A DNA stretch of 64,000 bases from JAENVT01 sp039931555 (GCA_039931555.1 JBDTRP010000104.1:62001-126000); one strand, 5' to 3'; counted from the stretch's first letter, positions 25,626 through 37,371 are shown. Notes: generated by a model from the sequence alone, not told the origin. Translations and numbers: made by a program.

Positions 25626-26734
25626 TGGCGCCGCTCGAGGTGACCGGTCGCTGCGCCCGCGTGCGCGACCGCGTTGATCAGGCCGACGCACTGCTGGTCA
25701 GCAGCCTGACGAACATCCGGTGGTTGACCGGCTTCACGGGCTCCAACGGGTGGGTGCTGGTCACCCCCGACGAGGTCGTGCTGGTCACGGATGGGCGGTA
25801 TGGCGACCAGGCCGGCGCGCAGATGACGGCGGCCGGTGTCGACGGTCGCGTGATCGTCGGGCTGTCGGGTGCCGCGTTGCTCGACGCCCTGGCCGCCGAA
25901 GTCAGCTCGTTCGCTTCGGTGGGCTTCGAGGCGGCTCACGTGACATACGAACAGTTCCAGCGGTACCAAGGTCTGTTCGAGCCGGCACTGGTCCCTGTCG
26001 GTGGGGTGGTCGAGGCTGAGCGCAGGCACAAGGATGCCGGCGAGATCGCACGCATGGCCGAGGCATGCCGGATTGCGGACGCCGCACTGGCCGAGTTGCA
26101 CCAATCCGGTGAGCTGCGGGGACGGTCGGAGGCTGACGTGCGGAACCAGCTGGAGATCCGCATGCGAGAGCTCGGAGCAGACGGGCCGAGCTACGAGACG
26201 ATCGTGGCTACCGGTCCGATCAACTCCGCCCGCCCGCATCATCGCCCGTCGAACACCGTGATCGAGCCGGGACACACCGTCATCATCGATGTCGGCGCGC
26301 TCTACGACGGTTATCACAGCGACATGACGCGCACGTTCTTCATCGGCGAGGCCACCAAGATGCAGCAGGACTTGTACGAGGTGGTGATTACCGCGCAACG
26401 AGCAGGCGTCGCCGCTGTCGAAGCCGGGCTCAGCACCGCGGAGCTCGATGCCGTGTGTCGCGATTCGATCGCCGAGTCCGGCTACGCCGAGTGGTTCAGC
26501 CACGGAACCGGTCACGGAGTCGGTCTGGTGATCCACGAAGACCCGTTCATCAACAGCACCGGTGACCTGAAATTGCAGGTCGGGGACGTAGTGACCGTCG
26601 AGCCGGGGGTCTATCGTGAAGGTTTCGGCGGTATCCGAGTCGAAGACCTGGTGGTCGTGACCGAGAATGGATGCCGCGTACTGACTGCATCGCCGAAGGA
26701 TTCACCGTGCCCGCCATCACCACCAACGACCTGA
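25625..26734 (+). CDS. pepQ: M24-family Xaa-Pro aminopeptidase
   Basis: 369-aa metallopeptidase with a creatinase-type N-domain (about residues 1-135: RWLTGFTGSNGW) and a pita-bread catalytic domain. Metal ligands appear in IIDVGALYDGYHSDMTRTF (two Asp), GTGHGVGLVIHEDP (His), TVEPGVY (Glu) and GGIRVEDL (Glu). It acts in the cytosol on X-Pro peptides. Its last 28 bases overlap the efp coding region, an unusually long overlap for this run. GTG at 25622 would add one Met. Confidence 0.9.
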   Translation: MAPLEVTGRCARVRDRVDQADALLVSSLTNIRWLTGFTGSNGWVLVTPDEVVLVTDGRYGDQAGAQMTAAGVDGRVIVGLSGAALLDALAAEVSSFASVGFEAAHVTYEQFQRYQGLFEPALVPVGGVVEAERRHKDAGEIARMAEACRIADAALAELHQSGELRGRSEADVRNQLEIRMRELGADGPSYETIVATGPINSARPHHRPSNTVIEPGHTVIIDVGALYDGYHSDMTRTFFIGEATKMQQDLYEVVITAQRAGVAAVEAGLSTAELDAVCRDSIAESGYAEWFSHGTGHGVGLVIHEDPFINSTGDLKLQVGDVVTVEPGVYREGFGGIRVEDLVVVTENGCRVLTASPKDSPCPPSPPTT

Positions 26735-27270
26735 AGAACGGAATCACCCTGGAGCTCGACAACGGGCTCTTCCAAGTGGTCGAGTTCCAGCACGTCAAGC
26801 CAGGCAAGGGTGGTGCGTTCGTGCGCACCAAGTTGCGCAACGTCAAGAACGGCAACGTGTTCGACCGCACGTTCAACGCCGGGGTGCGCGTCGAGCAAGC
26901 GCTGCTCGAGAAGAAGGACATGCAGTTCCTGTACCGCGATGGCGACGAGTACGTCTTCATGGACAACGACAACTACGACCAGATCCACGTTGCGCCGGTC
27001 GCCCTCGGCGATGCGGCGAACTACATGGTCGAACAGGCTGTCGCAATCATCGCGTTCTACCAGGGTGAGATCGTCTCGGTCGAGATCCCGGCTTCTGTCG
27101 AGCTGGTCATCACCGATACCGAGCCGGGCATGCAGGGCGACCGCGTGTCGGGCGCTCGCAAGCCGGCCACGCTCGAGACCGGGCTGGTGCTGCAGGTTCC
27201 GCTGTTCATCAACCCGGGCGACCGGGTCAAGGTCGACACTCGCAGCGGCGATTACATCACCCGGGTTTGA
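26707..27270 (+). CDS. efp: Elongation factor P
   Basis: 187-aa translation factor that relieves stalling at polyproline. The KOW-like domain I carries the tip loop HVKPGKGGAF with the normally modified or tip-positioned Lys near residue 32; two OB domains follow (about 66-127 and 128-187, with RVKVDTRSGDYITRV at the end). GTG 26707 is chosen because of a GAAGGA site 6-7 nt upstream and because family homology begins there. No EpmA/EpmB or other modification genes are visible. Confidence 0.94.
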   Translation: MPAITTNDLKNGITLELDNGLFQVVEFQHVKPGKGGAFVRTKLRNVKNGNVFDRTFNAGVRVEQALLEKKDMQFLYRDGDEYVFMDNDNYDQIHVAPVALGDAANYMVEQAVAIIAFYQGEIVSVEIPASVELVITDTEPGMQGDRVSGARKPATLETGLVLQVPLFINPGDRVKVDTRSGDYITRV

Positions 27271-27271
27271 G

Positions 27272-27694
27272 GTGACGCGACGCAGGGTTCGTCCCGCCGA
27301 CGACGAACGTTCGGACTCGCGCGAGCGGGCGATGATGCTGCTGTACGAGGCGGACTCGAAGGGCATCTCCGCACGCGAGGTGTTGGCCGCGCAGATCTCG
27401 GAAGCGGACGAACTGACCACGTTGCTGGTCGAGGGCGTCGAGGAGAACCAGAGCCGGCTCGACGACGCGATCACCACGTATGCCAAGGGCTGGACATTGG
27501 CTCGCATGCCGACGATCGACAGGACCGTCCTGCGGATTGCCGGTTTCGAGCTACTCGGCCGCCGCGACGTGCCGGTCGCCGTGGTGCTCAACGAGGCGGT
27601 CGAGCTGGCCAAGCGGTTCTCCACCGACGACTCGGGTCGGTTCGTCAACGGCGTGCTCTCGTCGCTGGTACCGGTGCTGCGCCCGAGTGCCTGA
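27272..27694 (+). CDS. nusB: Transcription antitermination factor NusB
   Basis: 140-aa all-helical protein that binds boxA RNA with S10 during rRNA transcription. It shows SRERAMMLLYEAD at the N-terminus, LARMPTIDRTVLRIAGFELL in the centre and VVLNEAVELAKRFSTDDSGRFVNGVL near the C-terminus. The GTG lies 1 bp after the efp stop. It is the last gene of the alaS-to-nusB run; 33 bp follow before the next gene. Confidence 0.92.
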   Translation: MTRRRVRPADDERSDSRERAMMLLYEADSKGISAREVLAAQISEADELTTLLVEGVEENQSRLDDAITTYAKGWTLARMPTIDRTVLRIAGFELLGRRDVPVAVVLNEAVELAKRFSTDDSGRFVNGVLSSLVPVLRPSA

Positions 27695-27714
27695 AATCCG
27701 CACTGATCTGACAC

Positions 27715-27720
27715 CTATCA
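27715..27720 (+). promoter_or_regulatory. Candidate -10 (TATCAT), leaderless DUF2079 gene
   Basis: TATCAT ends 7 nt before the GTG start of the DUF2079 gene and fits TANNNT closely. The 33-bp gap after nusB contains no ribosome-binding site, so a separate leaderless transcript is likely. The -35 region is weak. Confidence 0.5.
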
Positions 27721-27727
27721 TCGCGAC

Positions 27728-29284
27728 GTGATCGTCGAGGAAGAAGTCGCCTCCAGCGTGGAGCTGGTCGACGATCCCACGGCCGAGATCACGCTGGGCC
27801 GAGTCGAGCGCTGGATCGAGCGGTTCTCGACCATCCATCCAGCCGCCTGGTTCACTGCCGCGGGCGCGGCCCTGTTCGCCCTCGTGTTCGGCAAGCTCGG
27901 CGTGCAACACCACGACAACTTCGGCACGTGGTCGTACGACATGGGCATCTACGACCAGGGCTTCTGGCTCGTATCGCGCGGCGGACAGAGCTTCATGACC
28001 GTTCGTGGCATGGAGTTCTGGGGACACCACCTCAACCTGATCGTGGTCGTCTTCGTCCCGTTCTACTGGCTGGGCGCTGGCCCCTCGTTCCTCTACGTGG
28101 CACAGGCCGTCGGGCTGGCCGTCGCCGCGTTCCCGATTTACCTGATCGCCCGGGATCGGTTCGCCAAACCGTGGATGGGACTGCTGTTCGCGGCCGTCTA
28201 TCTGATGTACGCGCCGATCCAATGGATCAGCTGGGCCAACTTCCACCCGGAGGCGTTGGTGATCGCCCCGCTGCTGTATGCGTGGTGGTTCGCCAGCCAT
28301 CGCCGGTGGCGTGGCATGTTCATCGCGCTGTTGTTCGCCTTGTCGATCCGCGAAGACGCCGCGCTCGTCGTGATCATGCTCGGCCTGATCCTGGCGTTCA
28401 TGTACCGCCCCGGCAAGGGCGACCACCGTGATCGGATGATGGCGTTGTGGACACTCGGCCTGGGCTTCGGGTGGTATGTGATCGCCACCAAGCTCGTGAT
28501 CCCACACTTCAATCAGGGCAAGCAACCGTTCTACATCCAGTACTTCTACAGCAACTACGGCAAGGACGTCCCGGCGATCATCGAGACCATGCTGCGCCAC
28601 CCGAACCGTGTGATCGGCGATGCCACCCAGCCGGATCGACTGCGGTTCTACCGCGATCTCGCCCTGCCGCTCGGTGGACTGCCACTGGCGGCTCCCTTGG
28701 CGCTGCTGATGGCAGCCCCACAGATGCTGGCCAGCGTGATCGGCCTCAGCCCCTACGCCAGAAGCATCCACTACCAGTACACGGCGATGATGATCGCCCC
28801 ACTGATGATCGCGGCGATCGAAGGCGGTCGGGTGTTGTGGCGCTTCAAGATCATGCACATCGTGTTGCCCATCTGGCTGTTGGGATGTGCGTACATGACC
28901 AACGTCGCCTGGTCACCGTCACCGGTCGGCGACTCGTACAACGTGTGGGCACGGCCGAACCCGCGTCACGATTCGATGCGTGAGGCCTTGAAGCTGGTGC
29001 CGGCCGACGCGTCCGTCGCGGCCACGTACACCCTGTTGCCGCACCTGTCCCATCGCGCCCAGATCTACGACTGGCCCAACCCGTGGGTGCCGTCGTACTG
29101 GGGCAACGATGACGGCTACCGCCTACCGGATCCGGCGACCATCGAGTACATCGTGCTCGATCGGACCCAGGTCGGCCCGGCACAGCAAGCGCTGGTCGCC
29201 AGCATGATCGCGCCTGATGGTCCCTACCAGGTCTTGTTCGATGCCGACGACGTGCTGGTCGCCAGACGCAAGTCGGCGGGCTAG
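27728..29284 (+). CDS. DUF2079 polytopic membrane protein
   Basis: 518-aa integral membrane protein with about nine hydrophobic segments (first near residue 40, last near 385) and a soluble C-terminal domain of about 130 residues. DUF2079 markers include YDMGIYDQGFW (about 73-83), the NFHPEAL loop and SIREDAAL. The family is thought to be related to GT-C glycosyltransferases, and the acidic YDQ loop could be functional. The neighbour is a polyprenyl-glycosyltransferase-like fusion, which supports a role in envelope glycan assembly; this is inference. The stop shares the tetranucleotide CTAG with the convergent gene. Confidence 0.85.
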   Translation: MIVEEEVASSVELVDDPTAEITLGRVERWIERFSTIHPAAWFTAAGAALFALVFGKLGVQHHDNFGTWSYDMGIYDQGFWLVSRGGQSFMTVRGMEFWGHHLNLIVVVFVPFYWLGAGPSFLYVAQAVGLAVAAFPIYLIARDRFAKPWMGLLFAAVYLMYAPIQWISWANFHPEALVIAPLLYAWWFASHRRWRGMFIALLFALSIREDAALVVIMLGLILAFMYRPGKGDHRDRMMALWTLGLGFGWYVIATKLVIPHFNQGKQPFYIQYFYSNYGKDVPAIIETMLRHPNRVIGDATQPDRLRFYRDLALPLGGLPLAAPLALLMAAPQMLASVIGLSPYARSIHYQYTAMMIAPLMIAAIEGGRVLWRFKIMHIVLPIWLLGCAYMTNVAWSPSPVGDSYNVWARPNPRHDSMREALKLVPADASVAATYTLLPHLSHRAQIYDWPNPWVPSYWGNDDGYRLPDPATIEYIVLDRTQVGPAQQALVASMIAPDGPYQVLFDADDVLVARRKSAG

Positions 29285-30813
29285 CGCCTGCGGGCGATCA
29301 GCAAGAGGTTCTTGCCGAACGGCGGGTTGGGCACCAATCGCTGGATCAACTTGCTGACCGGCACGACAGCACGGTCGAAGACTGCCGACGAGGAAGCACT
29401 GAGAGATTGCCGGTTCAGCAGTCGGTACATCAGCCAGTACGGCACGATGCCGGCGACCTCGAGATACCGAAGGTCGACGATCTCGAAGCCTGCGCCGGCC
29501 ACCGCCTCGCGCAGCAGCGACTTGTCGTACCGGCGATGATGCCCGGATTTGAAGTCGAGGCTGCCGTACAGCCGCGACATCGCCGGAACGAACACCCCGA
29601 GCGACCCCCCGGGCGCGACGAGATCGAACGCCGTTCGCATCTCCGCGGCATCGTCGAGAATGTGCTCGAGCACGTTGATGTAGATGATCGAGTCGAACTG
29701 TTGGGGCCGGGTGCGTGCCAGTTCCTGCGACGTGAGTTGCAGGGCGGTCACGTTCCGCATTCGCGAAGCGGCCTCGCGCAGTTCCTCGAAGAGGTTCTCG
29801 GCCGGCTCGATCGCAGTGATCTCGCTCGCTGGCTTGCGGTCGGCGAGCTCGGTTGCGATGGTGCCGATGCCGGCGCCCACTTCGAGGATGCGTTGACCAA
29901 GGTGGGGCGCGAGCTCATCAGCGATCCACCCGAAGAACCGGTTGGCCTGGGCCAGGTTCTCGAGCTCCTCCGCCGCGCCGAACTGCGAGTTCGACGACGC
30001 TGGCTGGGCCTGCATGCGGGCTGATCGGGCCGCCCACGTGGCCTGGTCGCGCCGGCCTTCGCTGCGGACTTCGGCGATCATCACACGAGTCGCGTGCAGA
30101 CTGCGCCAGAACGCCGTGATGTCGGAGAACGAGAGCGACCGAACGCCGGCGTAGCGGGGCCGGAACGTGATCGGGCACTCCGTGACGGAGAACCCGGCAG
30201 CTTGCGCGACCGCGACCGATGCAGCGAAGTAGCCGTAGCCGTCGGGCGGCACCTCGCGGTCGATCCACAACTGTGCGACGTCGGGACGGATGATCCGAAA
30301 CGACGTCGTCGCATCGTGAACACCTTTCAAGCCGATGATCCGCCGAGCGAGGATGTTTGCGGTCCGACTGACAATCGAGCGCAATGCAGACGTACCGGGG
30401 GAGGAGCCGCCTCGTACCCACCGTGACCCGATCGTGACCCCACTGCGCCGGGCCACGAACGCCCGCACCAGGTCGACGATCTGGCGTGCGTCGTGATGGC
30501 CGTCAGGGTCGAGGGTGGCGAAGAAGTCGCGTCCACCCTCGCGGAGGAGGTATCCGAAACCGGCCAGCTGCGACCCGCCGAGGCCGAGATTCGCCCCGGT
30601 GAGCACCTCGAGCTTGATTCCGAGTCTGGCGGCCTCGTCGGTGGCGATCGCGGCCGTGTTGTCGGGACTCGAGTCGTCGACCAACAAGACGTCGATCTCG
30701 ATGCCCGAGCGCCGCAGGACCGACGCGGCTTCCTCGAGCTCTGCCAGCACCGGACCGACCGAGGCGCCACTGTTGTAGGTCGCGAGCACCACGGTGCCGC
30801 GAAGATCTGGCAT
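29281..30813 (-). CDS. Fusion: GT2 glycosyltransferase and SAM methyltransferase
   Basis: 510-aa two-domain protein. Residues 1-235 are a GT-A glycosyltransferase of the dolichol-phosphate-mannose-synthase type: VVLATYNSG, LLVDDSSPDNT, metal-site region ATLDPDGHHD and GSRWVRGGSSPG. Residues about 275-510 form a class I methyltransferase with motif I ILEVGAGIGTIATELA, TAIEPAENLF and INVLEHILDD. The MTase section also carries a GHHRRYDK loop. I infer transfer of a sugar to a polyprenyl phosphate plus methylation of a related acceptor, both at the cytosolic membrane face. No TM helix is evident. The start is ATG 30813. Confidence 0.87.
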   Translation of the reverse strand: MPDLRGTVVLATYNSGASVGPVLAELEEAASVLRRSGIEIDVLLVDDSSPDNTAAIATDEAARLGIKLEVLTGANLGLGGSQLAGFGYLLREGGRDFFATLDPDGHHDARQIVDLVRAFVARRSGVTIGSRWVRGGSSPGTSALRSIVSRTANILARRIIGLKGVHDATTSFRIIRPDVAQLWIDREVPPDGYGYFAASVAVAQAAGFSVTECPITFRPRYAGVRSLSFSDITAFWRSLHATRVMIAEVRSEGRRDQATWAARSARMQAQPASSNSQFGAAEELENLAQANRFFGWIADELAPHLGQRILEVGAGIGTIATELADRKPASEITAIEPAENLFEELREAASRMRNVTALQLTSQELARTRPQQFDSIIYINVLEHILDDAAEMRTAFDLVAPGGSLGVFVPAMSRLYGSLDFKSGHHRRYDKSLLREAVAGAGFEIVDLRYLEVAGIVPYWLMYRLLNRQSLSASSSAVFDRAVVPVSKLIQRLVPNPPFGKNLLLIARRR

Positions 30814-30885
30814 CCGGGCAAGGTATCACCGCCCCGGAGCCGATGTCCGGCGGCCGGTTCACGGTGGCGCGTGCTGTCGTCCTGC

Positions 30886-30891
30886 TAGTCT
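30886..30891 (+). promoter_or_regulatory. Candidate -10 (TAGTCT) for the carA leader transcript
   Basis: TAGTCT would place transcription start near 30898-30900, giving a leader of about 43 nt before GTG 30942 and about 198 nt before carA. No good -35 box is visible. Confidence 0.35.
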
Positions 30892-30905
30892 CGCCCTGCC
30901 GTGAA

Positions 30906-30936
30906 ATGGGTCCCGTGAGGCCCATACGGGAGGAGC
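30906..30936 (+). promoter_or_regulatory. Mutually exclusive hairpins at a strong ribosome-binding site
   Basis: Stem A pairs 30906-30912 with 30919-30925 (7 bp, one G-U). Stem B pairs 30911-30916 with 30926-30931 (6 bp, perfect). They share bases 30911-30912 and cannot coexist. Stem B takes up the first bases of the purine-rich GGGAGGAG (30928-30935) that precedes GTG 30942. This is the geometry of an on/off translational switch. It does not match the PyrR-binding consensus. Confidence 0.4.
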
Positions 30937-30941
30937 AAATC

Positions 30942-31100
30942 GTGTGGTTCATCGATCTGGGTGCCAGTCTGCGCGCCCGACCTGGTGCTGTGAGCGGGCT
31001 GTGGCGCCCAGATCCGGTCACCGAATGGGGATCCTCCAATAATCATGCACTAGATTGCATGAACATGCAGTTACTCTCGTCGATGACGGTGTGCCCGTGA
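30942..31100 (+). CDS. Short upstream ORF coupled to carA
   Basis: 52-codon ORF with AGGAG 6 nt before its GTG. Its stop overlaps the carA GTG at 31097 by 4 bases (GTGA), the same coupling used by most genes in this window. The product (starting VWFIDLGASL, ending MTVCP) resembles nothing known and has no run of Arg or pyrimidine-related codons. It contains a 12-bp long-range stem and the ARG boxes, so it may serve as a leader and not make a functional protein. It may also be chance. Confidence 0.35.
   Translation: MWFIDLGASLRARPGAVSGLWRPDPVTEWGSSNNHALDCMNMQLLSSMTVCP
30954..31014 (+). promoter_or_regulatory. Long-range stem-loop in the carA leader
   Basis: GATCTGGGTGCC (30954-30965) pairs with GGCGCCCAGATC (31003-31014) over 12 bp with one G-U. 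The 37-nt loop holds an inner 5-bp stem (30975-30979 with 30995-30999). Together with the upstream hairpins, this makes the leader between the glycosyltransferase and carA strongly structured. Confidence 0.45.
31036..31070 (+). promoter_or_regulatory. Tandem ARG boxes upstream of carA
   Basis: Box 2 is TTGCATGAACATGCAG (31055-31070), sharing TTGCATGA-CATGC with the argC operator. Box 1, centred exactly 20 bp upstream, keeps the right half TCATGCA (31043-31049). The argC boxes have the same 20-bp centre spacing. ArgR is encoded at 61.6 kb. ArgR repression of carAB is known in enteric bacteria; its occurrence here is inferred from sequence. Confidence 0.65.
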
Positions 31101-32184
31101 TCCGGGAGGCGGTCCTGGTCCTTGCCGATGGCAGTGTCTTCGAAGGCGAGTTGTTCGGCGCCGACCCGCCTGGCGGGATCGCCAGCGGCGAAGTGGTCTT
31201 CAACACGGTGATGAGCGGCTACCAGGAGGTCATCACCGACCCCTCGTACGCCGGGCAGATCATCACGTTCACGTCTCCCCACATCGGCAACTACGGCACC
31301 AATCAGGCCGACCTCGAATCCGAGCGCCCGTTCTGTCGCGGGGTCGTCGTGCGCGAGATCGCTCGCCATCACAGCAATCACCGCGCTGAGGAATCGCTCG
31401 ATGCCATGCTGCGGGTTCACGGCGTCAGCGGTATCGGTGGCATCGACACGCGGCGGTTGACGCGGATCCTGCGCGAAACGGGCGCGATGGCCGGGGCGTT
31501 CGGCACAGCGGATCTTTCTGCACTCCACGCCGCGGCAGCCGTCGAGCCGGGCACGGACGGCATCGATCTCGTCGCCGGCGTGACCTGTGCCGCGCCGTAC
31601 AGCGCGGGAACTGCAGCCGATGGTGGACGTCGGATCGTCGCATTCGACTTCGGCATCAAGCGGACGATGGTGCGCCACCTCGCCGGGCTCGGCATCGTCG
31701 ATGTCGTCCCAGCGTCTACCACCGCGGCGGAGGTGCTGGCCCGACAACCCGACGGCGTGTTCTTGTCGAACGGTCCCGGCGACCCGGCGATGGTCGGATA
31801 TGCGGTCGACACGATCGCCGAACTGCTCGGGGAGGTTCCGATCTTCGGCATCTGCCTCGGTCACCAGTTGCTCAGTCGGGCGCTCGGTGGCGAGACGTTC
31901 AAGCTGCCGTTCGGTCACCATGGGGGCAACCATCCCGTGCGTCACGAAACGTCGGGTCACATCGAGATCACCAGCCAGAACCACAACTTCTGCGTCGATA
32001 CGACGAGCCTCGACGGCAAGGTCGAGGTGACGCATCTCAACCTCAACGATCAAACCAACGAGGGCATGCGCGTGCTGGGAGCGCCGGCATTCAGCGTGCA
32101 GTACCACCCTGAGGCGGGGCCAGGGCCGCACGACTCGAGGTACCTGTTCGACATGTTCGCCGAGCTGATGGACGCGAGGTCCTG

Positions 32185-32185
<1 letters not shown>
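31097..32185 (+). CDS. carA: Carbamoyl-phosphate synthase small subunit
   Basis: 362-aa glutaminase subunit that feeds ammonia to CarB for carbamoyl phosphate, shared by arginine and pyrimidine synthesis. The N-terminal domain has GEVVFNTVMSGYQE and FTSPHIGNYG. The class I GATase triad is Cys in FGICLGHQLL (near residue 254), with His and Glu in VQYHPEAGPG. GTG 31097 is preferred (it overlaps the short upstream ORF); GTG 31091 is possible. The frame extends back to 31055, but that codon lies in the operator. The stop overlaps carB (TGATG). Confidence 0.93.
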
Positions 32186-35468
<3,283 letters not shown>

Positions 35469-35472
<4 letters not shown>

Positions 35473-36383
35473 CCGTCGACCTTCGCACTCGCGTCGGATC
35501 GGTGGCGCTGCCCAACCCAGTGATGACGGCCTCGGGGACTGCGGGGCACGGCGCGGAGTTCCACTCGTTCTTCGACCTGGGCGTGCTCGGCGCGCACGTC
35601 GTCAAGTCGCTCGCCGCGTTCGAGTGGGAGGGCAACCCGCCGCCTCGGGTGCATCCGGCCGGAGTCGGCATGATCAACGCAGTGGGGCTGCAGGGACCCG
35701 GTGTGATTGCCTGGCTGGCCGATGAGCTCCCGGCGCTGACCGCGACCGGCACACGAGTCGTTGCCAGCATCTGGGGGCGCACCCTCGACGAGTACCGCCG
35801 CGCCGCCGAACTGCTTGCCGAGGCGCCGGACAACGTCGTGGCGGTCGAGGTCAACCTTTCGTGCCCCAATTTGGAGGGGCGCCGGGGGATTTTTGCCCAC
35901 GACCCCGACCTGTCGACAACCGTGATCGAGGCAACGGCGGTGTGCGGGCGACCCCGTTGGGCCAAGCTCAGCGCCAACACGGATCGCGTCGTGGAGGTTG
36001 CCGCAGCAGTCCAGCGCGCAGGGGCCGAGGCGGTGACGTTGATCAACACCCTGCTCGGGATGGTCATCGATCCAACGTCTCGGCGGCCTGCGCTGGGGGC
36101 GGGGGGAGGCGGCTACAGTGGCAATCCCGTGCATCCGGTCGCCGTGCGAACGGTCTTCGACGTGTTCACCGCCCTTCCTGAGCTGGCCATCATCGGAGTC
36201 GGAGGAGTCTCCAGTGGGTGGGATGCCGTCGAGTTGATGCTCGCCGGAGCGAGCGCGGTACAGGTCGGAACGGCCAATTTCGCCGACCCGCGCACCCCGA
36301 TTCGGGTGCTTGCCGGGCTTGGCCAGTGGTGCGAGCAGCACGGCGTCGGAGCGGTGGCGGAACTCGTCGGAGCGGCTCATTGA
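35469..36383 (+). CDS. pyrD: Dihydroorotate dehydrogenase, class 1 (catalytic subunit type)
   Basis: 304-aa FMN enzyme oxidising dihydroorotate. It has NPVMTASGTAGHG near the N-terminus, the catalytic Cys in VEVNLSCPNLEGR, LINTLLGMVID and IGVGGVSSGWDAVELMLAGA. It lacks the membrane-targeting N-terminus of class 2 enzymes and looks like PyrDB, which usually pairs with the electron-transfer subunit PyrK. No pyrK is visible, and pyrF, normally next, is also missing. The GTG overlaps the carB stop. Confidence 0.92.
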
Positions 36384-36415
36384 CAGAATGCCGCGCATGA
36401 ATGCGTGGTCAGGAC

Positions 36416-36421
36416 TAGGGT
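36416..36421 (+). promoter_or_regulatory. Candidate -10 (TAGGGT), leaderless mihF
   Basis: TAGGGT ends 7 nt before the mihF ATG and does not overlap a stop codon. No ribosome-binding site precedes the ATG, so leaderless initiation fits. Confidence 0.5.
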
Positions 36422-36428
36422 TTTCGTT

Positions 36429-36740
36429 ATGGCAACACCTCCTCAACTCACGCCCGAACAACGTACGGCTGCTCTGGCCAAGGCTGCCGAGGCCCGCGCT
36501 GCTCGAGCCGAACTGAAGAATCAACTGAAGAATGGTTCTGTCTCGATCCGTGAGGCACTCGCTTCGACCAGCGTGACCGTCGGCAAACTCAAAGTGGTTT
36601 CAATGCTCGAGTCGCTGCCGGGCGTCGGCAAGGTGAAGGCTCGCAAGATCATGGAAGACATCGGCATCGCCGACAACCGCCGCGTACAAGGGCTTGGCGC
36701 CGTCCAGAAGCAGTCATTGCTCGATCAACTCGGCAAGTGA
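36429..36740 (+). CDS. mihF: Actinobacterial integration host factor (mIHF)
   Basis: 103-aa nucleoid-associated protein that binds DNA through a helix-two-turn-helix fold. The basic/helical N-terminus (EQRTAALAKAAEARAARAELK) precedes the conserved SVSIREAL and MLESLPGVGKVKARKIMEDIGIA, which is the H2TH-type DNA-binding core, and NRRVQGLGAVQKQSLL. ATG 36429 is used; GTG 36405 is in frame but upstream of the probable transcription start. Its place between pyrD and gmk is classic for actinobacteria. Confidence 0.93.
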   Translation: MATPPQLTPEQRTAALAKAAEARAARAELKNQLKNGSVSIREALASTSVTVGKLKVVSMLESLPGVGKVKARKIMEDIGIADNRRVQGLGAVQKQSLLDQLGK

Positions 36741-36744
36741 GGCC

Positions 36745-37314
36745 ATGGCGGCCAGCGACGGCACCGCCGACCCACTCATCATCGTCATCTCCGGCCCCGG
36801 TGGGGTAGGCAAGGGAACGATCGTCAACGCCCTCGTCGAGCGCGACCCGAACCTCTGGCTCAGCAGGTCGTGGACGACGAGACAGCAGCGCCGGGGCGAA
36901 CCCGACACTGCCTACGTGTTCACCGACCATGCGGGTTTTGAACGGCGCATCGCCGATGGTGGGTTCTTGGAGTGGACCAAGTTCCTCGACAACTACTACG
37001 GCACTCCGACGCCCGATCTGTCCGTTGGTCGTGATGTGGTGCTCGAGATCGAGGTCGATGGCGCCAGTCAGGTGAAACGCCTCCACGACGAGGCGATCCT
37101 GATCTTCGTGTTGCCGCCATCTCGAGACGAACAGCAACGCCGTCTGCGTGGGCGCGGTGACCCAGAGGATCTGGTCGACCAGCGGTTGCGCAAGGCACTC
37201 GACGAGGAGCCGGTCGGCTTGGCAATGGCCGACCACGTCGTGGTCAACGACAACCTCGAGCGCACGGTCGACGAGATGCTGACGATCATCGACAAACACC
37301 GCAACGAGCGTTAA
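36745..37314 (+). CDS. gmk: Guanylate kinase
   Basis: 189-aa kinase phosphorylating GMP to GDP. The P-loop reads SGPGGVGKGT, slightly unusual because most Gmk have GPSG-GK. GMP-binding residues appear in SRSWTTRQQRRGEPD and the lid region in FLEWTKFLDNYYGTP, then VLEIEVDGASQVK. ATG 36745 lies 4 bp after mihF and gives the normal length; the frame is open 51 bases upstream within mihF. Confidence 0.93.
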   Translation: MAASDGTADPLIIVISGPGGVGKGTIVNALVERDPNLWLSRSWTTRQQRRGEPDTAYVFTDHAGFERRIADGGFLEWTKFLDNYYGTPTPDLSVGRDVVLEIEVDGASQVKRLHDEAILIFVLPPSRDEQQRRLRGRGDPEDLVDQRLRKALDEEPVGLAMADHVVVNDNLERTVDEMLTIIDKHRNER

Positions 37315-37371
37315 CCGCCAGGTTGCGGTCCCGCCGCGGTACACTGGCAAACCGCTTCAGGAGGCTGAACT

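Noticed and set aside
30901..30945. PyrR-binding loop in the carA leader
   Set aside because: The loop sequences do not match the conserved PyrR consensus, and no pyrR gene is present nearby.
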